The translations under genes were made by a program, and so were the position numbers. The notes beneath the pieces are model-generated. The model searched no databases, was not told where the DNA came from, and saw only the letters and a program-made list of their open reading frames with translations. 64,000 nt of DNA from an uncultured Collinsella sp. (GTDB lineage Bacteria; Actinomycetota; Coriobacteriia; Coriobacteriales; Coriobacteriaceae). Shown piece after piece: positions 42,575 through 50,659 of this stretch; within the stretch, counting starts at the first letter, position 1, and every line of letters starts with the position of its first letter. The stretch is from assembly GCA_958403385.1 (NCBI GenBank), contig CATXXC010000013.1, positions 9,419 through 73,418 on the forward strand, in the 5' to 3' direction.

Positions 42575-44833
42575 TTACGCGTCCTTAGTGGTCGACTTTG
42601 CGGCAGCTGACTTAGCCTTGGTAGCGGTCTTTTTGGCAGATGGCTTCTTGGTCGCGGGCTTTGCCGCAGCCTTGGCCTTGGCCGTTGTGGCCTTCGCCTT
42701 AGCCGGAGCCTTCTTAGCAGCCGCGGGCTTGGGCTTCACCGAAGACGTGCGCTTGCGCGTAGCCTTCTTGGGCTCCTCGACCACGGGCGGCTTATAGCTG
42801 CTGGGACCGCGGCGCTTAAGCACCACACCTGCCAGGCCGGGCACCTTAATCTCAATAGAGTCCATCTGCCCGTTCCACGGATAGGGCTCGCTCGAGCAGG
42901 TGTAAGGCTCCTCACCGGCGTATCCGCTGCCGCCAAACTCGGGACGGTCAGAATCGAAGATGACCTCCCAGTCACCCTCGCGCGGCACGCCCACGCGGAA
43001 GCTCTCGTAGCTCGCCGGGTCAAAGTTGATCAGGATCACCAGGTCGTCATCGACGTCCTCGCCCTGGCGCACAAAGCTCACGATGGACTGCTTGGAGTTG
43101 TCCGCATCGATCCAGGTAAAGCCGTCGTCAGTGTAGCCGCGCTCGTACAAGGCGGGCTCGGCGGTGTACAGATGGTTGAGCGCCTTAATGAACGCCTGAT
43201 GATGCTTGTGGGTCTCGTACTCCTCGGTCAGGAACCACTGGATGGACTCGTAGTAGCGCCACTCAATAAACTGGCCGATCTCGTTGCCCATAAAGTTGAG
43301 CTTGGCACCGGGATGCGTCATCTGGTAGAAAGCCAGCGTGCGCAGGCCGGCAAACTGGCGCCACCAGTCGCCCGGCATGCGGCCGATGAGCGAGCACTTG
43401 CCGTGCACGACCTCGTCGTGGCTCAGCGGGCAGATAAAGTTCTCGGTAAAGGCATACATGATGGAGAACGTGAGCAGCCCGTGGTTGCCGGGGCGCCACG
43501 GAAAATCGGTCTGCATGTAGTGCAGGGTATCGTTCATCCAGCCCATGTCCCACTTGTAGTGGAAGCCCAGGCCGCCGTCCTGCGGCGGGTAGGTCACGAG
43601 CGGCCACGCGGTGGACTCCTCGGCCATCATCATCACGTCGGGGTAGTGCGCCTCCACGGCGCAGTTGACCTGACGGATAAACGCGCTGGCGTCCAGGTCC
43701 TCCTCGGTACCGTACTTGTTGAACTTCTTTTGGGCGGGATCGTCGATGCCAAAATTGAGGTACAGCATGCTGGACACGCCGTCCATGCGAATGCCGTCCA
43801 CGTGGAAGTTCTCGAGCCAGTACAGCACGTTGGAGACCAGGAAAGAGCGGACCTCGCCACGGGCGAAGTCGAACTTATGCGTGCCCCAGTTGGGGTGAAT
43901 CTCGTGCTCAAACAGCATGTGGCCGTTAAAGGTGGCAAGGCCGTGGGCGTCGGCGCAAAAACCGCCGGGCACCCAGTCCATGATCACGCCAATGCCCGCC
44001 TCGTGGCACGCATCGATAAAGTGCATGAGCTGCTGCGGATCGCCATAGCGCGACGTTGCGGCAAAGTAGCCGGTCGTCTGGTAGCCCCAGGAGCCGTCGA
44101 AGGGATGCTCCATGAGCGGCATGACCTCGATATGCGTGTAGCCCATGTCGCGCACGTAGTCCACGAGCTCCACCGACAGGTCGTCGTAGGTGTAGAACTC
44201 GCCGCGCTGCGCGGGGAAGGGATCCATGGGGCCGGGGTAGTTACCGTACTCGTCGGGCTCGCCCTGCGGCGCGTCGCCGTGGCGCTTCCACGAGCCAATA
44301 TGCACCTCGTAGATGTTAAGCGGCTGCGACATGTGGTTGTGGCCGGCGCGGCGCTTGAGCCACGCGGCGTCGTTCCACTTGTAGCCGTCGAGCGTCCATA
44401 GCACGCTGGCCGTACCCGGAGGGCACTCGGCCTTAAAAGCGTACGGATCGGCCTTGTAGAGTTTTTCGCCCTCGTTGGTCTCGATCAGATACTTATAGAG
44501 CTGGCCCTGCTCGGCGCCAGGAATAAAGCCTTCCCAGATAGCGCTCGTATGCACGGGCACCAGCGGGTTGGCTTCTTCATCCCATTCGTTAAATTCGCCA
44601 ATGACATGGACGCTCTTTACGTCGGGCGCCCAAACGCAAAAACGCCAGCCGCGCGTACGGTTCTGCGTATCGGGGTGCGCGCCCATCTTTTCCCAGCTGC
44701 GCTCCCACATGCCAATGCCAAACAGATAGACATCGTCCTTAGAGAGCTCCGGCGCGTGCGGAGCCGGCTTGCGGGTTGCGGGCTTTTTGGTTACTGGCTT
44801 TAGCTTTGTATCGCTCACGTTTGATCCCATCAT
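42575..44833 (-). CDS. glgB: 1,4-alpha-glucan branching enzyme GlgB with a Lys/Ala-rich tail
   Basis: Introduces alpha-1,6 branches. The 752 residues carry a basic, Pro-rich N-terminal ~30 (KPVTKKPATRKPAPHAP), a CBM48 domain (WRFCVWAPDVKSVHVIGEFN), a GH13 barrel with HIEVMPLMEHPFDGSWGYQ, nucleophile Asp in VDGIRMDGVSSML, Glu in VMMMAEEST, and LSHDEVVHGK; then a C-terminal beta domain. From ~680 the chain becomes KKATRKR ... AAAKKAPAKAKATTAKAKAA, an H1-like tail of ~70 residues similar in style to that of GlgA. It is first gene of the glg operon. The start may be ATG 44833 or a GTG five codons later (GGGA spacing is better). Confidence 0.93.
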   Translation of the reverse strand: MMGSNVSDTKLKPVTKKPATRKPAPHAPELSKDDVYLFGIGMWERSWEKMGAHPDTQNRTRGWRFCVWAPDVKSVHVIGEFNEWDEEANPLVPVHTSAIWEGFIPGAEQGQLYKYLIETNEGEKLYKADPYAFKAECPPGTASVLWTLDGYKWNDAAWLKRRAGHNHMSQPLNIYEVHIGSWKRHGDAPQGEPDEYGNYPGPMDPFPAQRGEFYTYDDLSVELVDYVRDMGYTHIEVMPLMEHPFDGSWGYQTTGYFAATSRYGDPQQLMHFIDACHEAGIGVIMDWVPGGFCADAHGLATFNGHMLFEHEIHPNWGTHKFDFARGEVRSFLVSNVLYWLENFHVDGIRMDGVSSMLYLNFGIDDPAQKKFNKYGTEEDLDASAFIRQVNCAVEAHYPDVMMMAEESTAWPLVTYPPQDGGLGFHYKWDMGWMNDTLHYMQTDFPWRPGNHGLLTFSIMYAFTENFICPLSHDEVVHGKCSLIGRMPGDWWRQFAGLRTLAFYQMTHPGAKLNFMGNEIGQFIEWRYYESIQWFLTEEYETHKHHQAFIKALNHLYTAEPALYERGYTDDGFTWIDADNSKQSIVSFVRQGEDVDDDLVILINFDPASYESFRVGVPREGDWEVIFDSDRPEFGGSGYAGEEPYTCSSEPYPWNGQMDSIEIKVPGLAGVVLKRRGPSSYKPPVVEEPKKATRKRTSSVKPKPAAAKKAPAKAKATTAKAKAAAKPATKKPSAKKTATKAKSAAAKSTTKDA

Positions 44834-45052
44834 GACGCGGCAGCGTGTTGCCTTGGTGACTAAATGCGAAAGGTCCAGGGCTGCACGAATCGAAGGGACG
44901 GCGATAGTTCTATGATTCGTTCCACCTCGCGTGCTCGGTGGAACTTTCGGCAGAAACTACGATAACACCTGTACGTTAGTTTTATGAACGAAAGTGGATT
45001 TGCGGTGGCTTTTAATCGGTGAGCGCCATGTTTATACCACTGGCAGATTTGC
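44834..45052. other. glgB-side half of the divergent glgB/HAD intergenic region
   Basis: No gene fits here. On the minus strand it is the presumed glgB leader. It contains a hairpin GTTCCACC/GGTGGAAC (44919-44944) and an alternative pairing ACGAATC/GATTCGT (44885-44920) that would compete for the same bases. Competing stems suggest a possible attenuator-like leader, but nothing matches a riboswitch I know. Confidence 0.35.
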
Positions 45053-45143
45053 GATGGTAAAACTCTTGACAGTTTTATCAAATAGGGTTTTTAGATTGTT
45101 AGCTTGACGTTTGGTAAAACGTTTTTAGCAGGTTGTTTACCAT
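45053..45143. promoter_or_regulatory. Cluster of TGGTAAAAC-type motifs with promoter elements between glgB and the HAD gene
   Basis: Three related sites: GATGGTAAAAC (45053-45063), TTTGGTAAAACGTTTTTAGC (45110-45129, near-palindromic AAAACGTTTTT) and, on the other strand, CAAATGGTAAACAA (around 45133-45146). TTGACA at 45067 could be a -35 box for the + gene. The same motif precedes the GH13-GH77 gene at 35,199. This pattern fits repression by a LacI-family regulator. Confidence 0.5.
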
Positions 45144-45164
45144 TTGACATTGAAAGGTTCGTTT

Positions 45165-45854
45165 ATGTCCCAGACCGCCGCCCCCAATGTCGCTTTTATT
45201 TTCGATTGCGACGGCACGCTGGTTAATAGCACCCCCGTTTGGGGCTACGCCCAGCCCGAATTATTACACCGTCACGGCATTGACGTGACGGTCGACGATT
45301 TTGCCCAGTTTGAGCATCTTTCCCTCGAGGACGAATGCCAGGCCTACCACGACACGTGGGGCATAGGCGCGAATGGCGAGGAGTTGTATCGCGAACTGAG
45401 CGAGATTCTGATCGATGGCTACTCCAAGGTGCCGCCGCGCGATGGTCTGCTGGCATTTTTGAAGCAGGCGCAGGAGGCCGGTATTGCCATGTGCGTGGCT
45501 ACGTCCACGCCGGCCGAGCTGGTAAAATCTGCACTCGCGGGTGCCGGGCTTGATCGCTATATGGAGTTTATTACCACGACGGGCGAGGCGGGACGCTCCA
45601 AGCAGTTCCCGGATGTGTATGAACTTGCGCTGCGTCGCCTAGAGGAGTGCCACGGGTGCAAGTTTGAGCGCGCATGGGTGTTTGAGGATGCAGTCTTTGG
45701 CCTTAAGAGCTCCGGTGCCGCCGGCTTTAAGCGCGTGGGCATCTATGACCCGTGCGGCCGTATGGAGCGCGACGAGGTGCGTGCTAACTGCGACATCTTT
45801 ATCGACAGCTATGAGGGCCTGGACCTGGCCCGCGTTCTTGAGTTTGAGGGCTAG
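45165..45854 (+). CDS. HAD-superfamily phosphatase / beta-phosphoglucomutase-like
   Basis: 229 residues. Nucleophile motif FIFDCDGTLVNS, cap domain (~18-85), motif II VATSTPAEL, Lys motif EAGRSKQFPDVYELAL and the acidic motif WVFEDAVFGLKSS. This is the subfamily I, beta-PGM-like class; a sugar phosphate is a likely substrate given the divergent glg operon and shared motifs. ATG 45165 has GAAAGG 7 bases upstream; an in-frame TTG at 45144 is less likely. ~10 bases separate it from the next gene. Confidence 0.82.
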   Translation: MSQTAAPNVAFIFDCDGTLVNSTPVWGYAQPELLHRHGIDVTVDDFAQFEHLSLEDECQAYHDTWGIGANGEELYRELSEILIDGYSKVPPRDGLLAFLKQAQEAGIAMCVATSTPAELVKSALAGAGLDRYMEFITTTGEAGRSKQFPDVYELALRRLEECHGCKFERAWVFEDAVFGLKSSGAAGFKRVGIYDPCGRMERDEVRANCDIFIDSYEGLDLARVLEFEG

Positions 45855-45863
45855 GCGAGGGCC

Positions 45864-46505
45864 GTGGCTTGTAAAGTATTAGTTGTTTGCGGCTCGCCGG
45901 TGGTGGCGAGCGCGGATCTGCTTCGCCAGTTGGCAGGGGAGTGCGACCATATCGTAGCCGTAGATCGCGGCCTGGACGCCCTGTTGGGCGCTGGCCTGAG
46001 CTGCGACGTCTACGTGGGCGACGCCGACACCGTAAGCGATGAGGGACGCGCTCTGGTCGATGCCGCTGCCGGTTTTGAAGTGGAACGCCACAACCCCTAC
46101 AAGGACTACACCGATCTGGCTCTGGCGCTCGATTCCGTCCGCCGTCGGTGGCCGGGTGCCGAAGTGGTAGCAACCTGTGCCACCGGCGGCCGTCCTGATA
46201 TGGCGTTAGCCGTACTGGGGCTGCTCGCGGGCTACGAGCAAGCCCCTATCTGGATTGCCGAGGACAAGGTGGTCGCCCGCATCCTTCACGCAGGTGAGTC
46301 GTGGACCATCGAAGGTCACGAGGGCAGCACCTTCTCCATCATCGCCATAGCCTCTGGGACGGTAGTAAGCGAACACGGTTTAGAGTGGGAGCTAGATCAC
46401 GCTCCGTTAGGTCTACTAGCCGACACGGGCATCTCTAACGTCGTCAGGTCAACAGCCACGATCCAAGTCCACACCGGCACCGCCATCGCTTACCTCTACA
46501 AGTAA
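45864..46505 (+). CDS. thiN: Thiamine pyrophosphokinase
   Basis: Makes thiamine diphosphate from thiamine and ATP. 213 residues: VVCGSP, HIVAVDRGLDALLGAG, VYVGDADTVS, the signature NPYKDYTDLALALDSV, ATGGRPDMALAVLGLL and a C-terminal substrate domain (EGSTFSIIAI, EWELDHAPL, SNVVRST). GTG 45864 follows the HAD stop by 9 bases. Confidence 0.85.
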   Translation: MACKVLVVCGSPVVASADLLRQLAGECDHIVAVDRGLDALLGAGLSCDVYVGDADTVSDEGRALVDAAAGFEVERHNPYKDYTDLALALDSVRRRWPGAEVVATCATGGRPDMALAVLGLLAGYEQAPIWIAEDKVVARILHAGESWTIEGHEGSTFSIIAIASGTVVSEHGLEWELDHAPLGLLADTGISNVVRSTATIQVHTGTAIAYLYK

Positions 46506-46519
46506 GGCCTATCGCATCA

Positions 46520-46592
46520 GGGTTTTATCGGGACGGTGGATAGAAATAAGCGCTCGAAGAGTGATTATTTCTGCCCCGTCCCAGGAAAACCC
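46520..46592. repeat. Long palindrome after thiN
   Basis: The left arm starting GGGTTTTATCGGGACGG and ending GAAATAA pairs with TTATTTCTGCCCCGTCCC and AAAACCC on the right, ~26 paired bases with a few mismatches around the loop GCGCTCGAAGAGTGA. It probably ends the HAD-thiN unit, but no clear T-run follows. Confidence 0.75.
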
Positions 46593-46622
46593 GTAAGTAA
46601 GAGATTCAATCCAAAAAAGTCC

Positions 46623-46651
46623 TTGCATCAAAGAAAGTCTTCCCCTATAGT
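46623..46651 (+). promoter_or_regulatory. Promoter of tRNA-Ala
   Basis: -35 TTGCAT (46623-46628), 17-base spacer, -10 TATAGT (46646-46651), placing transcription start ~7 bases before the tRNA. It overlaps the right flank of the palindrome. Confidence 0.75.
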
Positions 46652-46664
46652 ATCTCGTCGTCAC

Positions 46665-46740
46665 GGGGGCGTAGCTCAGCTGGGAGAGCGCTTGACTGGC
46701 AGTCAAGAGGTCAGGGGTTCGATCCCCCTCGTCTCCACCA
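46665..46740 (+). tRNA. tRNA-Ala (anticodon GGC)
   Basis: A 76-base cloverleaf. Acceptor GGGGGCG/CGTCTCC contains the G3-U70 wobble that identifies alanine tRNAs. D arm GCTC AGCTGGGA GAGC; anticodon stem CTTGA/TCAAG with loop CTGGCAG, giving anticodon GGC (reads GCC); T arm AGGGG TTCGATC CCCCT. CCA is encoded. Confidence 0.97.
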
Positions 46741-46750
46741 TCGTGAATGC

Positions 46751-46780
46751 AGAGCCTTCGGGAAACCGAAGGCTCTTTTC
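46751..46780 (+). terminator. Terminator of tRNA-Ala
   Basis: AGAGCCTTCGG/CCGAAGGCTCT, 11 bp, GAAA loop, then TTTTC, 10 bases after the CCA end. Confidence 0.92.
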
Positions 46781-47028
46781 ATATGCAACCACCATGCGCC
46801 CCAAAGTACCGTCACAAAAAGTTGCGCAATTAATTTCCCATATCTGTACATAGTTTGTTAGACAAACGCAATTAAACAGCGCGATACGACGGACCTACCC
46901 GACCCCATTATCGCCACGCAACACACACTGCGCCCCAATAACCTGCCCCAACGTGAACAACATCCCAAAACAACCCCCCTTGAGCACGCTAAATGAACGA
47001 AATGTTGTTAGCAGCTACCCAAATAGAT

Positions 47029-47057
47029 TTCACCATTAGCTTGTGCTAGGATACCTA
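47029..47057 (+). promoter_or_regulatory. Candidate promoter of the LoaP-capsule operon
   Basis: TTCACC (47029-47034), 17 bases, TACCTA (47052-47057). An overlapping extended -10 reading (TGCTAGGAT, 47044-47052) is possible. It lies just before the structured leader RNA. The AT-rich 46,781-47,028 stretch before it holds no gene that I can see. Confidence 0.4.
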
Positions 47058-47066
47058 ACGTTACAT

Positions 47067-47190
47067 GAGTTCAACTGTGCCTTACGGCCTCAACGGGCCG
47101 CAAAGCGCAGGGTCGATCAGCATCCGGCCGTAACGGCGGTGCCAGAAACACCACGAGCTCCAATAAAGAAGTCATGCGACTTTATTTATT
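47067..47190 (+). ncRNA. Structured leader RNA, three-way-junction candidate riboswitch (family not assigned)
   Basis: GAGTTC (47067-47072) can pair with GAGCTC (47155-47160) as a closing stem. Inside are two hairpins: CTGTGC/GCGCAG (47075-47109) enclosing GGCC/GGCC with an internal loop facing GCAAA, and GCATC/GGTGC (47120-47142) capped by GCC-GTAA-(C)GGC. A further hairpin AATAAAG-AGTC/GACTTTATT followed by TATTTG (47162-47190) could be an expression platform. A closing stem plus two side-by-side hairpins and CGCAAAGC recalls c-di-GMP-I (GEMM) RNAs, but the core GEMM bases are not clearly present. It may not be a riboswitch at all. Confidence 0.4.
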
Positions 47191-47309
47191 TGCATTGAAT
47201 TAATCAAAAGATGCAAATGAACAAATGTTGTATGTCAACACGTAGCAGTTCTACAGTTGTTTGCGTTCGGTTCAGTTTTGTACCCGTTTGACTGACTCGC
47301 ACGCAGCCA

Positions 47310-47354
47310 GCTGAGGCTGTAGGTACTTTTGCGAAACGTATCTACAGCCTCAGC
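47310..47354 (+). other. 17-bp hairpin in the LoaP leader
   Basis: GCTGAGGCTGTAGGTAC pairs with GTATCTACAGCCTCAGC with one G-T wobble and a TTTTGCGAAAC loop. There is no U-tract, so it is not a simple terminator. LoaP proteins are known to act through RNA hairpins in leaders, which makes this a candidate recruitment site. Confidence 0.6.
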
Positions 47355-47411
47355 GCTGTACTTATACATACCGTTCACGGTGGGGCAGAGCCACGTGCTT
47401 GTCTGACTGGG

Positions 47412-47480
47412 CTCAGGGTTTGAATATGGAGCGCCTTCGCGCACAAGCGCCCTGGCGAAGCCATACCCAAACCCCGTGAG
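47412..47480 (+). other. Second long hairpin, directly upstream of the LoaP-like gene
   Basis: CTCAGGGTTTGAATATGG (47412-47429) pairs with CCATACCCAAACCCCGTGAG (47461-47480) with small mismatches, and an inner CTTCGC/GCGAAG stem (47435-47460) stacks on it. It ends 15 bases before the ribosome site, so it may also influence translation. Confidence 0.55.
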
Positions 47481-47511
47481 CCAAACGTAAGACAGCAAGG
47501 GGGTGGTGCTC

Positions 47512-48057
47512 GTGTGGTATGTGATCCAGGTCATTAACGGTCGCGAAGACGTAATGCGCGAGCGCATCGAGCGTGTGGTGCCACAGGGCGCCATGCAGGA
47601 GCTCTTTTATCCCCAATATCAAACCGAGATCAAGGTACACGGCGAGTGGGTCAACACGACCAAGCCGCTCTTTCCCGGTTATCTTATCTGCGATACGGCA
47701 GATCCCCGCACCGTGCAACAGTATCTGCTGCGCATAGACGACTTTGCCCGGGTGCTTGCCCAGGACGGTCAGTTTGTGCCGCTGGCAAAAGAAGAGACCC
47801 AGCTCATTGGCAGCTTTACCAACAGGGGAGATCGTGTAGTGCCCATGAGCGAAGCCTTAAAAGACGGCGATCAAGTCGTAGTAACGGCTGGTCCGCTGCT
47901 GGGTCACGAAGGCCTTATCAAAACCATTAACAGACGCAAGAGCACGGCTTATTTGGAGCTCGATCTGTGCGGCCGACGCGTAACCACCCGCGTTGGCCTT
48001 GCGGTGCTTTCCAACGAGCAACGTGTGATGCGAAACCTCAAAAAGGCGATCGCCTAG
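47512..48057 (+). CDS. loaP: LoaP/NusG-like specialised transcription antiterminator
   Basis: 181 residues. The NGN domain (~1-100) starts WYVIQVINGREDVMRERIE and includes LFYPQYQTEIKVHGEW and LFPGYLICD. A KOW domain (~115-170) has LKDGDQVVVTAGPLLGHEG and LELDLCGRRVTTRVGL. First gene of a long polysaccharide operon, which is the usual place for RfaH/UpxY/LoaP-type NusG paralogs that let RNA polymerase cross terminators. The symbol is by resemblance to Firmicutes LoaP. GTG 47512 has AGGGGG 8 bases upstream; GTGs at 47503 and 47506 are too close to it. Confidence 0.82.
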   Translation: MWYVIQVINGREDVMRERIERVVPQGAMQELFYPQYQTEIKVHGEWVNTTKPLFPGYLICDTADPRTVQQYLLRIDDFARVLAQDGQFVPLAKEETQLIGSFTNRGDRVVPMSEALKDGDQVVVTAGPLLGHEGLIKTINRRKSTAYLELDLCGRRVTTRVGLAVLSNEQRVMRNLKKAIA

Positions 48058-48122
48058 CTGCTGGCGACCGCAGTACAGAACAGGGAGGATCCCCACCCGG
48101 GGACGAAGTCTTGGAAGAGAAC

Positions 48123-48872
48123 GTGTCGGATAAAACCCAATATGCAACGAATGCGCCCGCGGGGGCAGCGCTGATTGCTCAGGCCATGGACCGGCGCGAG
48201 GGCGTCGGCCGCTACAAGGCCATGCAGTCCATCATGGACTGGGACCGCTCGCGCCTGGCCTACAGGGCTGTGAAGCGTGTGTTCGACATCGTGTTCAGCG
48301 GTGCCGTGCTCGTCCTTATCGCGATTCCCAGCCTGGTGCTGGCCGCCGCCATCCGCCTGGAGAGCGAGGGCAGCCCCTTTTACAGCCAGATCCGCGTTGG
48401 CCAGACCCGCCCCGACGGCAGCCTGACCACATTCCGCATGTGGAAGTTCCGTTCCATGTACAAGGACGCCGACGAACGTCTCGCAGAGCTCAAAGAGCAA
48501 AACGAGATCGCCGGAGCCATGTTCAAGATGAAGGAGGACCCGCGCGTCACCAAGATCGGAAAGTTCATCCGCAAGCACTCCATCGACGAGTTCCCGCAGT
48601 TCCTCAACGTGTTTTTGGGGCAGATGTCCGTCGTCGGCCCGCGCCCGCCACTGCCCAACGAGGTCGCTGAGTACACCGAGTACGACCTGCAGAGGCTAGC
48701 AGTGAAGCCAGGTATCACGGGGCTCTGGCAGGTGACGGAGCGAAACTCCACCGGGTTCGACGGCATGGTCCGCCGTGATCTCGAGTACATAGCCAAGCGC
48801 GGAATCGTCATGGACCTCAAGATCGTCCTCCTCACGGTTCTGGAGGTCTTCAACGGAAGCGATGCGTACTAA
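48123..48872 (+). CDS. Initiating phosphoglycosyl transferase (bacterial sugar transferase family)
   Basis: 249 residues. One N-terminal membrane re-entrant segment ([20 protein letters not shown]), then the cytosolic catalytic part: [51 protein letters not shown] and [14 protein letters not shown]. It transfers a sugar-1-phosphate to undecaprenyl phosphate to begin the repeat unit. The short form lacks the extra N-terminal helices of WcaJ. GTG 48123 follows GGAAGAG; a TTG at 48111 is an alternative start. Confidence 0.9.
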   Translation: MSDKTQYATNAPAGAALIAQAMDRREGVGRYKAMQSIMDWDRSRLAYRAVKRVFDIVFSGAVLVLIAIPSLVLAAAIRLESEGSPFYSQIRVGQTRPDGSLTTFRMWKFRSMYKDADERLAELKEQNEIAGAMFKMKEDPRVTKIGKFIRKHSIDEFPQFLNVFLGQMSVVGPRPPLPNEVAEYTEYDLQRLAVKPGITGLWQVTERNSTGFDGMVRRDLEYIAKRGIVMDLKIVLLTVLEVFNGSDAY

Positions 48873-48910
48873 TGCCTAACTTTAATACCCGATTCGAATC
48901 GGAGAAGAAA

Positions 48911-50170
48911 ATGAAGATTGCCGTCGCCGGAACCGGCTATGTCGGTCTGTCCCTCGCCGTCCTGCTCTCGCAGCACAACGAGGTGCATGCGCTGGACATC
49001 GTTCCCGAGAAGGTCCAGAAGATCAACAACTACCAGGCGCCCATCCAAGACGATGAGATCGAGCGCTTCCTGGCGGAGGCCAAGTCGGGGGAGCGCGAGC
49101 TCGACCTGCACGCCACCGTCGACGTGGCCGAGGCCTATGCGGGCGCAGACTACGCCGTCATCGCCACGCCCACCAACTACGACAGCGATAGGAACTTCTT
49201 CGACACGAGCTCCGTCGAGGCCGCCATCGCCGCAGTGCGCTCGGTGAACCCGGACGCCTGGATCGTCATCAAGTCGACGATTCCCGTCGGCTACACCGCG
49301 GGCCTTCGCGAGAGGCTGGGGGACAGCAAGATCTTCTTCAGCCCGGAGTTCCTGCGCGAGAGCAAGGCCCTCTACGACAACCTGCACCCCAGCCGCATCG
49401 TGGTCGGTGCGCCCAAGGACGATGCCGAGGCCGTTGCTGCGGCCGAGAAGTTCGCCGGCCTGCTCGCGCAGGGCGCCGACCCCGCCGAGCTGGAGCGCGT
49501 GAACGCCGACGGCACCGTGGGCATCCCGGAGCTCGTGCTGGGCACCACAGAGGCCGAGGCCGTGAAGCTGTTCGCTAACACCTACCTGGCGCTGCGCGTG
49601 GCCTACTTCAACGAGCTCGACACCTACTGCGAGGTCCGCGGGCTCAACGCCCGCGACGTCATCGACGGCGTGTGCCTGGAGCCGCGCATCGGCAGCCACT
49701 ACAACAACCCAAGCTTCGGCTACGGCGGCTACTGCCTGCCCAAGGACACCAAGCAGCTGCTAGCCAACTACAGGGACGTGCCGCAGAACCTGATCGAGGC
49801 CATCGTGGAGGCCAACCGCACCCGCAAGGACTTCGTGGCAGACGAGGTGCTGCAGATGGTGTGGGACCGCGTGTACGAGGGCAAGGAGAAGCCGGTCGTG
49901 GGCGTCTACCGCCTGACGATGAAATCCAATTCGGACAACTTCCGCGCGAGTTCCATCCAGGGCGTCATGAAGCGCGTGAAGGCCAAGGGCGTTCCCGTGG
50001 TGGTCTACGAGCCCACGCTCGATGCGCCGGAGTTCTTCGGCTCCGAGGTCACGCACGACCTGGAGGCCTTCAAGGCCGACTGCGATGTGATCGTTGCCAA
50101 CCGCTGGAGCGACGAGCTCGTTGACGTGGCGGATAAGGTATACACTCGCGATTTGTTTAAGAGGGATTAG
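48911..50170 (+). CDS. ugd: UDP-glucose 6-dehydrogenase
   Basis: Oxidises UDP-glucose to UDP-glucuronate for the polysaccharide. 419 residues: NAD-binding [76 protein letters not shown], and the catalytic-Cys motif [20 protein letters not shown] 48911 has GGAG 6 bases upstream; the ATG at 48872, overlapping the previous stop, would add 13 residues. A broken second copy of its 3' third lies at 60,231. Confidence 0.93.
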   Translation: MKIAVAGTGYVGLSLAVLLSQHNEVHALDIVPEKVQKINNYQAPIQDDEIERFLAEAKSGERELDLHATVDVAEAYAGADYAVIATPTNYDSDRNFFDTSSVEAAIAAVRSVNPDAWIVIKSTIPVGYTAGLRERLGDSKIFFSPEFLRESKALYDNLHPSRIVVGAPKDDAEAVAAAEKFAGLLAQGADPAELERVNADGTVGIPELVLGTTEAEAVKLFANTYLALRVAYFNELDTYCEVRGLNARDVIDGVCLEPRIGSHYNNPSFGYGGYCLPKDTKQLLANYRDVPQNLIEAIVEANRTRKDFVADEVLQMVWDRVYEGKEKPVVGVYRLTMKSNSDNFRASSIQGVMKRVKAKGVPVVVYEPTLDAPEFFGSEVTHDLEAFKADCDVIVANRWSDELVDVADKVYTRDLFKRD

Positions 50171-50173
50171 TTC

Positions 50174-50647
50174 ATGACGGGATGTCGCAAGGACATAAAA
50201 GTGTGCTTTGCTGCGTCATCTGGTGGGCATCTGGAGCAGTTACTTGCGCTTAAGCCTTTGATGGAGCGCTACGACAGTTTCATCCTCACCGAGAAGACTG
50301 CCTATGATGCCAAGCTACCTGTGCGGGCTCGCTATGTGCGCCAGGTGAATCGACACGAGGCAAGCTTTCTTCCTCGAATGGCGTTCAATGCCGTGACGTC
50401 TCTTCGTTATTGGTTCACTGAACACCCCGACGTGATTGTGTGTACGGGGGTACTGGCTACCATACCGTTTTGCCTGATCGGGCATGCAATGGGCGCCAAG
50501 CTTGTGTATGTCGAGTCTTTCGCGAAAACTGACTCACCAACCATGACGGGAAAGCTGCTGAGCAAACGCGCCGATCGTTTTTACGTGCAGTGGGAGTCGA
50601 TGCTATCCGTGTACCCCAATGCCCGCTTTGTCGGCGGCGTGTACTAG
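50174..50647 (+). CDS. PssD/Alg14-like glycosyltransferase anchor subunit
   Basis: 157 residues. VCFAASSGGHLEQLLALKPL at the N-terminus and KLVYVESFAKTDSPTMTGKLL, FYVQWESM typical of Alg14/PssD. It contains one or two hydrophobic stretches (PDVIVCTGVLATIPFCLIGHA) that should hold the complex at the membrane. It works with the next gene's Alg13/PssE-like subunit to add a sugar, probably glucuronate given the adjacent ugd. The start lies 4 bases after the ugd stop. Confidence 0.87.
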   Translation: MTGCRKDIKVCFAASSGGHLEQLLALKPLMERYDSFILTEKTAYDAKLPVRARYVRQVNRHEASFLPRMAFNAVTSLRYWFTEHPDVIVCTGVLATIPFCLIGHAMGAKLVYVESFAKTDSPTMTGKLLSKRADRFYVQWESMLSVYPNARFVGGVY

Positions 50648-50659
50648 GGAGGTGGTCGC

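Noticed and set aside
47120..47145. JUMPstart/ops element for RfaH (GGCGGTAG)
   Set aside because: GGCGGTGCC differs at the critical positions and forms part of a hairpin.
47071..47160. Firm call of a c-di-GMP-I riboswitch
   Set aside because: The overall fold and CGCAAAGC are suggestive, but I cannot align the conserved ligand-contacting bases, so only a structured-RNA candidate is reported.
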